From: Paenibacillus psychroresistens
Lineage (GTDB): Bacteria; Bacillota; Bacilli; Paenibacillales; NBRC-103111
Length of the DNA stretch: 64,000 bases
Assembly (NCBI RefSeq): GCF_009728935.1
Contig: NZ_CP034235.1
Location: 7,837,501 to 7,901,500 of the forward strand
Reading direction: 5' to 3'
How positions within the stretch are numbered: position 1 is the stretch's first letter; every line of letters begins with the position of its first letter. The notes under the pieces were generated by a model. It had not been told where the DNA came from and did not search any database. It saw only the letters and a program-made list of their open reading frames with translations. A program made the translations under genes and the position numbers. Below, in pieces: positions 34,686-44,823 of the stretch.

Positions 34686-36089
34686 GTGATACCTCTGGAG
34701 AATGGTACCGAACCTGTATCAAGCTCCTCTGACATCAAGAAAAGTGTGCTGTGGATTTATTACATCCTCTTTTTTGCCGTATTAAATGAATCGGTATTTA
34801 ACGTGTCCACTCCAAGCATTGCCAACCAGTTTAATTTGGATGCTGCTGGTGTAAGCTGGGTGGTTACGATCTTTTTTATCGTCTTCGGTGTAGGCATTGT
34901 CATCTTTGGGAAGCTATCTGATATTTATAATGTTAAAACGCTAATTATTATTGGCATTATCCTCTACAGCTTTGGCTCTATTCTCGGCTTTGCTTTACAG
35001 TCCTGGTATCCTGGTGTCATTTTATCAAGGGCTATTCAAGGAGCAGGTGGATCTGCGATCCCGGCATTGGTTTTTGTCATAGTAGCGCGATTCTTCAATG
35101 CAAAAGAACGAGCAAAAATGTTTGGGATCATCACATCAACTGTTTCCTTTGCAATTGGAATCGGTCCGGTGCTTGGCGGCTATGTCGCAGGTTCGTTTCA
35201 CTGGGCTTTTTTATTTCTCGTGCCGCTTCCTGTCCTAATAGCGATTCCCTTCTTCCAAAAATATTTGCCAAAAGAGCCACGCGGTCCAGGTAAATTGGAT
35301 TTAGTGGGGACATTGCTGCTGTGTATTCTAGTGGCGATGCTGATTTTGTTTACAACAGAAGGTCATTGGATTTATCTGCTCGTAACCTTCGTAGCGCTTA
35401 TTCTATTTATTGCTCATATCCACAGAGTAAAGGATCCTTTTGTGGATCCCGCACTTTTTAGTAATCCCATCTACCGAAACGCACTTATTATCGGTTTTCT
35501 CATTTACGGCACTGTGCTATCTGTAATGTTCGCAATTCCGTTGATGATAAGTAAAATGTATGGACTGAGCACAGAGACCATTGGACTGATTATGTTTCCT
35601 GGTGCCATCAGTGCGGTCGTCTTCGGCAAGGTTGCCGGTACTATGACGGTCAAACGAGGGAGTCATTTTGTCGTATATCTCGGATTAGTGTTAATTGCAC
35701 TCAGTTTGCTGCTGCAATCTTCATCCATCGGACTTTGGGTATGGTATATTGGAGCCGCCTTAATTATGATGTTCATTGGCTTCTCATTCGTACAGACGGC
35801 ATTAACCGAAAGTGTCACAAACATATTGCCTTCACACCAAATCGGCGTAGGCATGGGATTCTTTAATATGATCTCCACTATATCCGGGGCGATTGTGACA
35901 GCCTTGGTTGCCAAATCGATTGAACAAGAGTTCTTCGCTTTCCCGCTTCATCCGTTAATTTCAGACCCAAATGCCTATATGTACAGCAATCTCATTCTAT
36001 TCCTAGGCATAATTATCATCGCAAGCGGGCTCTTGTATTTCGTATCCTTCCGTAAAAAAACACCACAGCCCGTCCAAGTACTCAGCTAA
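34686..36089 (+). CDS. MFS multidrug/tetracycline efflux pump, 14-TM (TetA(L)/TetA(K)-like)
   Basis: The 467-residue protein resembles TetA(L) and TetA(K) along its length: A-V-L-N-E-S-V-F-N-V-S-T-P, F-G-K-L-S-D, R-A-I-Q-G-A-G-G-S-A-I-P-A-L-V, and D-P-F-V-D-P-A-L in the middle. About fourteen membrane helices are predicted. These pumps exchange metal-tetracycline or other cations for protons. The start is GTG after GGAAG. Divergence from the resistance proteins is large, so drug specificity is not assured. It follows the reductase gene in one operon under the dyad-containing promoter. Confidence 0.88.
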   Translation: MIPLENGTEPVSSSSDIKKSVLWIYYILFFAVLNESVFNVSTPSIANQFNLDAAGVSWVVTIFFIVFGVGIVIFGKLSDIYNVKTLIIIGIILYSFGSILGFALQSWYPGVILSRAIQGAGGSAIPALVFVIVARFFNAKERAKMFGIITSTVSFAIGIGPVLGGYVAGSFHWAFLFLVPLPVLIAIPFFQKYLPKEPRGPGKLDLVGTLLLCILVAMLILFTTEGHWIYLLVTFVALILFIAHIHRVKDPFVDPALFSNPIYRNALIIGFLIYGTVLSVMFAIPLMISKMYGLSTETIGLIMFPGAISAVVFGKVAGTMTVKRGSHFVVYLGLVLIALSLLLQSSSIGLWVWYIGAALIMMFIGFSFVQTALTESVTNILPSHQIGVGMGFFNMISTISGAIVTALVAKSIEQEFFAFPLHPLISDPNAYMYSNLILFLGIIIIASGLLYFVSFRKKTPQPVQVLS

Positions 36090-36185
36090 GATTATCTTAA
36101 ATATAACAGCTTAACGTGTATAACTTGACAATATGTAGTCAGGTTATACAAGAACATTGATTTAACCTTAGCCACTGAGCGTGCT

Positions 36186-36479
36186 ATGCATGTGCGCAGC
36201 CTTTACCACCAATTGGAAACAAAATCTCTCGGTCGCGAGTGGACTGTTTCAGAAGATATGCTTGGTTTCTTCGCGGATGTTGGCCTTGTTGGCCGCCTGG
36301 TCATGGCCGCAGAGGGACCATGGGGGTACGGTGGAGATGTGAACGGCGAGCTAAAGCACAAACTGGCTGAATCACTCTGGTGGATTCTTGTCCTGTCCGA
36401 ACGGCTAAACGTAGATATCTCAGAAGCCTTCTCTTCATTTATGAGCAGTACTGAGACTAAACTCACGAAGAGCGTCTAA
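36186..36479 (+). CDS. MazG-like nucleotide pyrophosphohydrolase-related protein
   Basis: A small protein of 97 residues resembling MazG-like proteins, with E-H-K-L-type spacing in G-E-L-K-H-K-L-A-E-S-L-W-W-I-L-V-L. The helical bundle with a conserved D at V-D-I-S-E-A-F is characteristic. Codons upstream (I-D-L-T-L-A-T-E-R-A) also look coding, but no standard start exists before the in-frame stop, so the N-terminus could be short or degraded. The E-x-x-D metal site is not complete in what can be seen, so activity is uncertain. Confidence 0.55.
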   Translation: MHVRSLYHQLETKSLGREWTVSEDMLGFFADVGLVGRLVMAAEGPWGYGGDVNGELKHKLAESLWWILVLSERLNVDISEAFSSFMSSTETKLTKSV

Positions 36480-36495
36480 GCAACAATATTTTTGA

Positions 36496-37416
36496 TTAAA
36501 CTCGGATACGCATCGCTTGATAGGGGTGACGGGTGACGCACTGTTTTAGCCACGAGGCATCCAAACCATTTTCAATTGCATAGGGAATGAAATCCGTCAA
36601 AAGGTGATGATACGGTCGAATATGGCCGCCTTTTTCTTCACCAACCGTGTACCAGCCTGTATCTTGGGAGAGCAGGATTTTATCTGCACTGACCTTATAA
36701 GCTTGCAGCTGTTTGAGTAATACGACGTGTTCGTCATATGTACCTGGAAGGATCGAGTCGATGGAAATCCACATGCCTTCATCGGCTAACTGCTTGTGAA
36801 CAGTCAAATCCTTTCCTGTCTGAGCATGCACCCAGATGAACCGTTCCCGATCAAAGCCAGCTTGCTTCATGATTTCATTGGCATGAAGGGCAACATCCCC
36901 GCCAATGGTATGGCATTGGATTGGTAGCCCTGTTTCTAGCGAGGTGCGAATCGCTGCCCGCAGAATCTTTTGCTGCGTTTCATCGATAGCTGTTCCATCG
37001 TTCAAGGCGATTTTAATATAGCCTGGGTATACTCCGCTTTCGCCAATCCCATCGCGTGCTTCTTTAATCCATATGTCCGATAGCTCCTGATGATTGGCTT
37101 GATAGACGAACGACGGCAAGTAGGGCTCCTTATAAAAGCCCGTATTGGTTATGAAATAAAGCCCTGATTTCTCCGAAAGCTCCTTTAGGATATAGGGATC
37201 TCTCCCCAAATACTCTGGCGCACAATCGACGAACGTGGAGCAGCCCGCTTCCTTTAACTGCATTAGGAGCGGTAGAGTCAGCGCCACTACCTCCTGACGA
37301 TCGTAATCTGCTGAAGTCAGCTTCGCGTCTTTCACGAAACCAACGAGGATATGCTCATGAACCAGCATTGTGCCAGCCTCATGTTCACTAATCTTTCCCG
37401 TAACGGTTTGCAGCAT
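36496..37416 (-). CDS. Phosphotriesterase-family metal hydrolase
   Basis: The 306-residue amidohydrolase-fold protein shows binuclear-metal ligands: H20-E-H22 in the first strand, the probable carboxylated Lys135 in Y-I-K-I-A, His169 in C-H-T, His197 in V-H-A-Q and Asp252 in Q-D-T-G-W. Relatives include PHP/PTE proteins and sugar lactonases, so hydrolysis of a lactone or carboxyl ester is more likely than organophosphates. GGAGG precedes the ATG. It follows the GH38 gene by about 190 bp, with an apparent terminator between, so it may not be in the same transcript. Confidence 0.88.
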   Translation of the reverse strand: MLQTVTGKISEHEAGTMLVHEHILVGFVKDAKLTSADYDRQEVVALTLPLLMQLKEAGCSTFVDCAPEYLGRDPYILKELSEKSGLYFITNTGFYKEPYLPSFVYQANHQELSDIWIKEARDGIGESGVYPGYIKIALNDGTAIDETQQKILRAAIRTSLETGLPIQCHTIGGDVALHANEIMKQAGFDRERFIWVHAQTGKDLTVHKQLADEGMWISIDSILPGTYDEHVVLLKQLQAYKVSADKILLSQDTGWYTVGEEKGGHIRPYHHLLTDFIPYAIENGLDASWLKQCVTRHPYQAMRIRV

Positions 37417-37516
37417 CCCTAGCCCTCCTTATTTCTCCTAATACTTTCCTTCCTTTATAGTAAACTACCTGATATCCAGTGTCTAATTGTAACTTTAAAC
37501 TTGTTAGGCTGTGAAG

Positions 37517-37556
37517 CAAAAACGCACCATCTTTCCAAAGGAAGAAGGCACGTTTG
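37517..37556 (-). terminator. Terminator downstream of the GH38 gene
   Basis: On the minus strand an imperfect stem (AAACGTGCC...TTCC-TTT-GGAA...GGTGCGTTTTT) ends in a T run 48 bp after the stop codon. Confidence 0.65.
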
Positions 37557-37603
37557 TCCAAACATCTATATTCAATTACTAAGGAGCTGCAGCTCCCTTC
37601 TAC

Positions 37604-40357
37604 CTATTCCTTATCCAGTCGATTTATCCCTAAAGTCAGGATTTCGCAACGACCTACAGGTAATGACAAGGGACCCACTGCATAAGCAGTCACGTCTTTT
37701 TCTTGTTCTTCTAATACATTGCTTTTATAAATTTGGTTATACGAAGCATCCGGATGCACGACTAATTCGGAATTCGAATTGTTCATGTTGAACCATCGCA
37801 GCATTAAATCACCTGAGGCTTCATTAATTTTCATGGATGAGAAAGCTAAGGCTTCGCCCTCCCAAGCAACAGGCGCATAAATAGGGGCAATACTTCCTTC
37901 ATGTATTCCAGTCTGACAGACCGTCCATGGAATTTGGTATTGGTAAGCTTCCGCATACGCACCTGTTTGTACTCCATCTCCGCTATGAGGAATGATCTCT
38001 AAGCGAGCTGTATGCTCTCCGAGGCATTGCGCTTCTGGTGTCGGGAATAGTCCCCAATCTCCAAGCTCTCCCGTAGACCGCAATAAAGTAATGGCGATTG
38101 TGTTCCGTCCATCTCGGAGAATCTCATATTCATTCAGTCCAAGATTAGCGATCGTTAAACCCGCTTCCTCACTGCTTACATCCACAAACGCTTGTTGATG
38201 CTGGCAATTGCTTGGATTCTCCCATTCCGCAGCTGGTTGATTATCCCTTTGGACAACTTCAAAGATTGAATCTGCCGAGTGGGTTGCAGCCACTAAATCA
38301 GTTGGAAAAAGCATCCGAATGCGGTGATCCTTAGCTTGGTTGTTAAAGCTCGATTCTATTTCTACGCCTTTACCGTTGCGGTTCAGACGAACTACAGTAC
38401 GGATTTCAAGCGGGATCATTTGACTAACTCGTTTTCCTTGCCGTTCTGGAAAATAGATAAGCTCTTGTTTTTCTTGCTCAAATTTCTCATCACCCGATGC
38501 TGGTATTTGCCAGTGGTGAATGATCTCTAAAGAAGCACGATAAGGCGTATCCTCAAGTATTTGAATTTCTGCTAAAAGACCTTTTGTCGTGAACGGAAGC
38601 TCTCCGTTAGGCTGTTTATACATGTATTCATTGCCGATATCCCCAGTATCCTCATAAACACCTAATTCATAATAGGTTCTATTGCCTTTTTTCTCTGTCA
38701 GGGTAAAAGAACCATCCTCTGCGATCACAAGCTTAATCCACTCATTCTCCATACTCTGAGCAGACGTAATTAACGAAGCACCACTAGAATCAGCTTCATC
38801 TATCACATCATCAGAAACTCTAGTCCAGGCATATGCTTTCATTCCAAGAGCAGGTACTTGCTCCGCTTCAAACGTCAGTATCACTTTGCGACACATATAG
38901 GGCTGCCGAAATTTATCATCAGGCAAATCGTAGCCGAACTGCACCCCTTTATCCTCGACCTTATAGGCGAGTGAATTTCTGGCAGTGTCCACAAGTATTC
39001 TCGACTCCAGAGATACACCTTTCATACGCAGATTCATTTCCTCCAGTGAAAACCCGTCGCGAAAATAAACCCGCTCCACATCGAGCTCCACCGATACAGT
39101 ACCACTCCGCTTCCATCCACTCGTATTGAACACAATAAAAGGAAGTGCATCCTCTCCGATTTGAGCAAAAATCGATGTATCGACTGCTTCAGCAATCGCA
39201 CGCTTACTATCCTCAACAATCGTTTCCGTTACATGGCGGCTTTTATCAAAGCGAGTAATCATCTCGCGGTGCACTTCATCCACACTGCAGCCACAAATGC
39301 TGTCATGCGGGTGATTCTGCATCAATGTTTTCCATGCGTATGTGAATAGATGATGCGGATAGGTCTTGCCCACTAGTGCAGCGAAGGAAGCTAGCGGTTC
39401 CGCGACTTTCTCTAACAGCGTTTGGCCAACTTGGTTCATCTGCTTCAAATAAACACGTGAGGATGCTGTATTTACCAAGGTGGACCAGCCATCCGTACGC
39501 TGGCTGCGCAGCTCGCCTTTCACCATGGACAAATCCTGCTTCAGCGTTTCGTTTACAGCTTGCAGATAATCCGCAAAGCTCGAATGCACAAATGCTGTAT
39601 CCGGGTATAAGCCCTCAGCTGTTCTAATGGCTTCCGACAAATCCTGCTGGATCGGCTGATGATCGCAGCCATTCATAAACAGCAGCTGATTAGTAGAAGC
39701 GTATTTCTCGGCATCTGCTAATTTCCGCTCCCAGTATACCTTAGCTTCCGTTTCGTCCGTTGGAATTTCATTGCCGTTGCTATACCAGTTGGCAAACAGA
39801 ATTCCCAGCACACGCGAGCCGTCGGGTCCTTCCCAAATAAGCTCGGAGAACGAGGATTCATAGTCTGAATCGGAAACCATATTATTAAAGCCCGTTGGCT
39901 TCACGCCGCGACCAAACACAGCATTGTTAATTCCAGCCTGCTGCATAATTTGGGGTGCTTGCCCAATATTGCCAAAGGTATCTGGAAAATAACCAACTTT
40001 AGCAATTTTCCCATAACGTTTAGCATCCTGATGTCCGATCTGCAAATTGCGTATATTGGCTTCACTACTGGTCAAAAAGGCATCCTGAAGGATATACCAA
40101 GGACCAATATATATCCGCTCTGCGCGAATGAGTGCTTCAAGCTGCACTTTCTTCTCCGGTCTAACCTGAAGATAATCCTCCAATATAATCGTTTGACCAT
40201 CCAGAAAGAAGCTGCGATAATCGGGATCCCGCTCCATCGTATCAAGCAGCGTATCCATCAGCTGAATCAGCTGAACATGGTGTTTTTCATAAGGCAGATA
40301 CCACTCGCGATCCCAATGCGTATGCGAAATAATATGCGCTGTTCTTTTTTTTGCCAT
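37604..40357 (-). CDS. Alpha-mannosidase, glycoside hydrolase family 38
   Basis: The 917-residue protein has the GH38 zinc and catalytic motifs: S-H-T-H-W-D-R-E-W-Y with His12 and Asp16, F-L-D-G-Q, G-P-W-Y-I-L-Q-D and G-Y-F-P-D-T-F-G-N with the nucleophile near Asp126. H-D-S-I-C-G-C-S-V-D-E-V-H is further on. No signal peptide, so it acts in the cytoplasm. It should remove alpha-mannosyl residues (the alpha-1,2/1,3/1,6 preference cannot be told). GGGAGGAAAT precedes the ATG. It is the last glycosidase of the locus, 15 bp after the clan-A hydrolase. Confidence 0.95.
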   Translation of the reverse strand: MAKKRTAHIISHTHWDREWYLPYEKHHVQLIQLMDTLLDTMERDPDYRSFFLDGQTIILEDYLQVRPEKKVQLEALIRAERIYIGPWYILQDAFLTSSEANIRNLQIGHQDAKRYGKIAKVGYFPDTFGNIGQAPQIMQQAGINNAVFGRGVKPTGFNNMVSDSDYESSFSELIWEGPDGSRVLGILFANWYSNGNEIPTDETEAKVYWERKLADAEKYASTNQLLFMNGCDHQPIQQDLSEAIRTAEGLYPDTAFVHSSFADYLQAVNETLKQDLSMVKGELRSQRTDGWSTLVNTASSRVYLKQMNQVGQTLLEKVAEPLASFAALVGKTYPHHLFTYAWKTLMQNHPHDSICGCSVDEVHREMITRFDKSRHVTETIVEDSKRAIAEAVDTSIFAQIGEDALPFIVFNTSGWKRSGTVSVELDVERVYFRDGFSLEEMNLRMKGVSLESRILVDTARNSLAYKVEDKGVQFGYDLPDDKFRQPYMCRKVILTFEAEQVPALGMKAYAWTRVSDDVIDEADSSGASLITSAQSMENEWIKLVIAEDGSFTLTEKKGNRTYYELGVYEDTGDIGNEYMYKQPNGELPFTTKGLLAEIQILEDTPYRASLEIIHHWQIPASGDEKFEQEKQELIYFPERQGKRVSQMIPLEIRTVVRLNRNGKGVEIESSFNNQAKDHRIRMLFPTDLVAATHSADSIFEVVQRDNQPAAEWENPSNCQHQQAFVDVSSEEAGLTIANLGLNEYEILRDGRNTIAITLLRSTGELGDWGLFPTPEAQCLGEHTARLEIIPHSGDGVQTGAYAEAYQYQIPWTVCQTGIHEGSIAPIYAPVAWEGEALAFSSMKINEASGDLMLRWFNMNNSNSELVVHPDASYNQIYKSNVLEEQEKDVTAYAVGPLSLPVGRCEILTLGINRLDKE

Positions 40358-40372
40358 CTCTATTTCCTCCCT

Positions 40373-43300
40373 CTAGACTAAATCTTCAACAACCGAAACA
40401 TTAACTTCCTCTGGGCGATAAACTGCGGTTACACGACCCTTGGCATCCGTAGCAAATAAAACTGATCGTTCCTCTTCAAGTATGAAAGAATAAGTGAACC
40501 CCGTGACAGCATCCTTTACTGCGATAGGGCTATCTCCAGCGAACTCTGATACAAAAATAAACAGTGAGCCTGCACCAAAGCTTAGCTTACGACCATAAAC
40601 ACCAGCTAAATTGCCTCCGGAAACCCACTCCAATTCATTACTGCATCCGGCTGCTTCAATTGCATATTGATAAAGCTTTACAATCGGCTCGATCCGCTCA
40701 TTTAATTCAACAGGCTGCGGACTCCAAATGATCCGTCCTTTTCCCATTGGCACGTTGATGACGGATGACGCACTATCTGTAACTTCCTTCGAAATCTGCG
40801 CTATCTTCCGCCCACCATAGGAAAGTGGCATACTATCCCCTTGAATATCCAATATTTCCTCGCGGCGCACATTGGCTAGCTTCCTCATACCTAACACTTC
40901 TGTTAAGCGGTCAGTTGGTCTCCAATAAGCATCGATCCCAGCAGGACCTGTCATTAAAAGGGTAGCCCCTGTTTGCTTAACTACCTCAAGTAAATCAGCC
41001 AATGCCGTATCAGCAAAATTATGAGCACTCGGCAAAATAATTAACTTAGGTGGATCAATAGATAATGACTCCAAATGATATTCGCCTACAGCACGAAACG
41101 GTATTTTCATTTCATAGGACATAATCCGAGTCAAGCTTGTGGTTGCTTCAAAAGCTAGCTTGCGATTAGAAAAATCATTCGAGTATGGAAAAACAACCGC
41201 AATATCCTCGAGCTTGCGTTCGGAGAACAAATCTCTAATCTCGGCCATGAATCTTCCAAAATCATAGGATACGTTTGCCTCTGGCTTCTCCGTCCCATCC
41301 GCCCTAAGTGCGCCAATGTGCGATTCATTCGCATTATCCATGTAATAATTAGTATTCCAGATCCATTGTACAGCTCCTGCTCCACCTGTTGCAAAAGCAT
41401 AGGCATACTTGCGCTCTAAGAAGTTCCTCAGCTCCAGCTCGGAACGTTTAGCCCGACCGTCTGGCGTCTCCACATACATAATCCCGGTTTCTTGAATCAG
41501 ATTCGGCTTATGATGCGTTTTTGCAAAAATCCCATCCCATAGCAGATGGTCATTGAACCACCAGGAATGAACCGTTGTGTAATCCACAGCTTCTGCATAA
41601 AAGAACGGCGAAGGCCGCTGCGCACCTAATCCTTCATCTTGACCAACCGTAACCAGCTGATTCGGACACACCGCTTTAATCGCTGTATACAGCTGCTTAG
41701 CCCAACGGTTGTGAATCTCCATGGAAAACAAAACATAGTCCAGCCAACGCGTGCCCTTTTTCCCCTGATGCATATCTTGCACGTCAAAATTAATCTCTTC
41801 CGCTTCCGGAGGAACAGCCGCTTCGAAGCTAGGAAGCTGCGAATGCGTCATATTCCAGCGTTCCTGCAGCACCTCCACTGAGCCATGCCTGAGCTTCAGA
41901 TACTCTACATAAGCAGCTTGTTCTAGCGGATCCTTGCAGGAACGTGGACCATCGGAGAAAATTTTCGCTGGATCAAACATCGAAGGCTCATTGATTAAAT
42001 CCCAATCCACGTTTGTTGTTTCACAATGGCGCGAGACAATCGAAACGATGAACCGCTTTTGCGCTTCCAAGCTGCGTGGGTCAAGATACGGATTGCTCCC
42101 CTCCCAAGTTTCCGGCGTAAACGAAAAGAAGGTAAAGGTCACCTGCAAATCATGCTTTTTCGCTGTTAATAGGAAAGCATCAATCGCTCTTAAAACCTCT
42201 TCGGAAACATGTCCATCGACCTGCATGATATTGCGATACGCTGTCCATATGCCGGTTCGAATCCAATTTATACCTGCTTTACGCATTTGCGCCATGTCCT
42301 CATCCCAAACTTTAGCGTTAGGCAGGAACAAGAACTTACGGGCAACATCCGATGTCATATAAGTCATGCCAACAACAGGTAAAGGCCGCCCATCCTTGAT
42401 AAAATAATCTCGATCACAGCTTATTGAACTGCCTTGGGCCAAGAGCTTTGCATCATGTCCCCAGAAGCCCTGGCGCAGAATTCTAATTTCCCCCAAGGGC
42501 GATTTGGCACTGCAAAGAATATGATAAAAACCGCTTGTTATTTCAAGAGATACAGGAATGCGCATGATATTGAAATTAGTACTAATATCCATGATTAAGC
42601 TGTGGTTCCAGCTTTCGCCTGTTTCCACATGGTTTACGAATAGGGAGAATGTCCATGGTTCACTTGGTTTTATGGCATCACCTTTACGTTGTATTCGTTG
42701 GGTTTGCAGTGTAAGCATCACTTTCTCCCCAGCTTCATAAGAGGCATAATTCGGCTTGATCCACAGCTCTGTAACGCCTCTAGCACAAAACTCTGCCCAT
42801 TGCTGCAGCGCTTTTGCCCCGCCACGCTCCCAGAATATCGCTTGAATCGGCTGATTGATGAACAGCCAACGCCCGCCAGTAAAGGCGCCGTTGCTATTCT
42901 CCCACAACACGACAGGTGCCGCGACTTCGCGCTGATCGGACGAAATCCCCTTTAGCAGCGGATACAGCCTGGCATCCATCGGACCTGATGATCCCATTTG
43001 GTGAGGCAAATCACTGCTTTTAGTCACATGCGGAATCAGGTTCCATGTGTCGGAAACCGTAAATAAGCCTTCAAACCCTGTTAATAGGGGAATATGGGCA
43101 TGGGCAGCTAATTCATTAATCGGAGACGAATCCACTGGCAGTATTTCATGAATGTTAAGCTCTTGATGGTAAGCGGTTTGCTCGGCTTCTATATACCAAG
43201 CCCCCTCAACCTCACGGACTGGATATTTAAAGGTCGCTCCACCAATGCTGACGAAGCCACCGCCTCTTTGCAAAAAGCCAAGAATGTCGTTCCAAGCCGA

Positions 43301-43483
43301 CTTAGGAAAATAGGGAGCGTGCAGATTAACAAAGCTCCCGCCTTCAGCTAAACTCAAATACTCTGCGAGCTTAGCCGCCCCAACAACAGAACCGATATCC
43401 TGTAAAGCTTTCTCATGCTGCGGCTCCAGCGAAACGGTAATTGGAAATGTTGGATCGTAGAAAATAATTAACGATGTGCTCAT
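40373..43483 (-). CDS. Clan GH-A glycoside hydrolase (GH42/GH5-like), large
   Basis: The 1036-residue cytoplasmic protein has an N-terminal ~250-residue domain resembling a glutamine-amidotransferase-like fold, then a beta-sandwich. A TIM barrel runs from about 360 to 770, with N-E-P at 498-500 (acid/base Glu499) and Q-E-T-G with Glu665 as nucleophile. A second amidotransferase-like domain and a beta domain follow. The glutamate pair on N-E-P and E-T-G marks a retaining clan A enzyme; members include beta-galactosidases and beta-mannosidases. In a mannosidase locus, a beta-mannosidase or another exo-enzyme on glycan cores is plausible but unproven. Its ATG overlaps the GH125 stop by 4 bp. Confidence 0.8.
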   Translation of the reverse strand: MSTSLIIFYDPTFPITVSLEPQHEKALQDIGSVVGAAKLAEYLSLAEGGSFVNLHAPYFPKSAWNDILGFLQRGGGFVSIGGATFKYPVREVEGAWYIEAEQTAYHQELNIHEILPVDSSPINELAAHAHIPLLTGFEGLFTVSDTWNLIPHVTKSSDLPHQMGSSGPMDARLYPLLKGISSDQREVAAPVVLWENSNGAFTGGRWLFINQPIQAIFWERGGAKALQQWAEFCARGVTELWIKPNYASYEAGEKVMLTLQTQRIQRKGDAIKPSEPWTFSLFVNHVETGESWNHSLIMDISTNFNIMRIPVSLEITSGFYHILCSAKSPLGEIRILRQGFWGHDAKLLAQGSSISCDRDYFIKDGRPLPVVGMTYMTSDVARKFLFLPNAKVWDEDMAQMRKAGINWIRTGIWTAYRNIMQVDGHVSEEVLRAIDAFLLTAKKHDLQVTFTFFSFTPETWEGSNPYLDPRSLEAQKRFIVSIVSRHCETTNVDWDLINEPSMFDPAKIFSDGPRSCKDPLEQAAYVEYLKLRHGSVEVLQERWNMTHSQLPSFEAAVPPEAEEINFDVQDMHQGKKGTRWLDYVLFSMEIHNRWAKQLYTAIKAVCPNQLVTVGQDEGLGAQRPSPFFYAEAVDYTTVHSWWFNDHLLWDGIFAKTHHKPNLIQETGIMYVETPDGRAKRSELELRNFLERKYAYAFATGGAGAVQWIWNTNYYMDNANESHIGALRADGTEKPEANVSYDFGRFMAEIRDLFSERKLEDIAVVFPYSNDFSNRKLAFEATTSLTRIMSYEMKIPFRAVGEYHLESLSIDPPKLIILPSAHNFADTALADLLEVVKQTGATLLMTGPAGIDAYWRPTDRLTEVLGMRKLANVRREEILDIQGDSMPLSYGGRKIAQISKEVTDSASSVINVPMGKGRIIWSPQPVELNERIEPIVKLYQYAIEAAGCSNELEWVSGGNLAGVYGRKLSFGAGSLFIFVSEFAGDSPIAVKDAVTGFTYSFILEEERSVLFATDAKGRVTAVYRPEEVNVSVVEDLV

Positions 43484-44799
43484 AGCAAGCCTGCTTTCAT
43501 CGTCTGATAAACTAGCTGAGCAAACAAGCTATTGGACCAAGCAAACCACTTGCGCGTAAAAATCAGCGGATCATCTGCATGAAAGCCTTCATGCATAAAG
43601 CCCGTTTCCGCATCAGTAGCTTCAAGCATAGCAATCATTTCAAGCTTTTCATCCGTATTCAAAGCCGTTAAGCCTTGCATAGATAAAGACATATGCCAGA
43701 TATAGCTTGGCGGAGTATGTGGACTTCCGATTCCTTTGGCAAGCTTGCCCTCATAATAAAAAGGATTATGTTTACTCAAGGCAAAGCTACGTGTATTGAG
43801 ATATATCGGATCATCCGCCGTCGTATAGCCTAGATAAGGTATGGATAACAGCCCTGGTGTTCCCGCATCGTCCATTAAACAGTGATTGCCAAAGCCGTCT
43901 GTTTCATAAGCATAGATCAATCCGAGTTCTGGATGACGATAAGTACCATACAATTGGATGCCATGATCAATATCCAGCTCCAGCTGCTTCATCTCTTGTA
44001 CAAAGGATATATCGCGGAATACCCACTCTGCCATCTCCTGCATCTGACGAAGCGTAACTACCGCAAACATATTCGCTGGAATGTTGTAATGAAAGTCACA
44101 AGCATCGTCACTAGGACGGAAGCCAGACCAGATCATTCCTGTATAGTTAACCGGCATACCTAAGCCGTTATTGCGAAGCGAATCCGTAGGAATTCCGTTA
44201 TCACGCGTGAAGCGATACGGGGACTGCTCAAAGTGATACTGCTCCGTCTTCCATAAATCGACGATTTTACGCATGGCTGACTTAAAGGACGAATCGAAAA
44301 TATCCGTACGCTCTGTTTCCTGCCAATAATGATAAGCCAGCCGCATCGAGAAGCAAATGGAATCCAGCTCGAACTTGCGCTCCCATACCCACGGTGACAT
44401 TTCGGTTTGATCATCTGTATTCCAGTGCCAGTCATTGGCAGATTCATTAAAAGCGTTGGCATAAGGATCGATATGAATATAGGAAATATGACGTTTAATT
44501 ACTCCACTAAGGATGCGTTGCAAATCCGGATCATGCTTAGCAAAAGGCACAAAATGCATCATTTGCTCAACCGAATCACGCAGCCACATCGCAGGAATGT
44601 CTCCAGTAATAACGAAGGTTGTGCCATCCTCCATCAGCTTCGTAGTCGTTTCCAATGTATTGGGAAAACAGTTTTTAAACAGCTGCAGCAGCTTGGGACG
44701 ATGAGCCAGCTTGTCTTCCGCTTCTTTTAATATATCTTGAATGGCATGAGGCAGCTCCAGCCTCGGCATTTGTATTTTCGGTAATCTAAATTGCTCCAT
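43480..44799 (-). CDS. Exo-alpha-1,6-mannosidase, glycoside hydrolase family 125
   Basis: The frame opens at 44817, but the ATG at 44799 has GGAGG about 11 bp upstream; the earlier ATG overlaps that site. The ~439-residue protein has the GH125 signature G-D-I-P-A-M-W-L-R-D-S-V-E-Q and an (alpha/alpha)6 helical barrel with many conserved Trp and Asp motifs (N-D-W-H-W-N-T-D, M-I-W-S-G-F-R-P-S-D-D, G-L-G-M-P-V-N-Y-T-G). GH125 enzymes cleave alpha-1,6-mannose by inversion and do not need metal. The cytoplasmic enzyme follows the LplC gene by 24 bp and is translationally linked to the downstream hydrolase. Confidence 0.92.
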   Translation of the reverse strand: MEQFRLPKIQMPRLELPHAIQDILKEAEDKLAHRPKLLQLFKNCFPNTLETTTKLMEDGTTFVITGDIPAMWLRDSVEQMMHFVPFAKHDPDLQRILSGVIKRHISYIHIDPYANAFNESANDWHWNTDDQTEMSPWVWERKFELDSICFSMRLAYHYWQETERTDIFDSSFKSAMRKIVDLWKTEQYHFEQSPYRFTRDNGIPTDSLRNNGLGMPVNYTGMIWSGFRPSDDACDFHYNIPANMFAVVTLRQMQEMAEWVFRDISFVQEMKQLELDIDHGIQLYGTYRHPELGLIYAYETDGFGNHCLMDDAGTPGLLSIPYLGYTTADDPIYLNTRSFALSKHNPFYYEGKLAKGIGSPHTPPSYIWHMSLSMQGLTALNTDEKLEMIAMLEATDAETGFMHEGFHADDPLIFTRKWFAWSNSLFAQLVYQTMKAGLL

Positions 44800-44823
44800 A
44801 GTATGTCTTTCCTCCATAGATAG

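Noticed and set aside
36126..36155. Promoter for the MazG-like gene (TTGACA with TATACA)
   Set aside because: The spacer is only 14 bp, too short for a standard sigma-A promoter.
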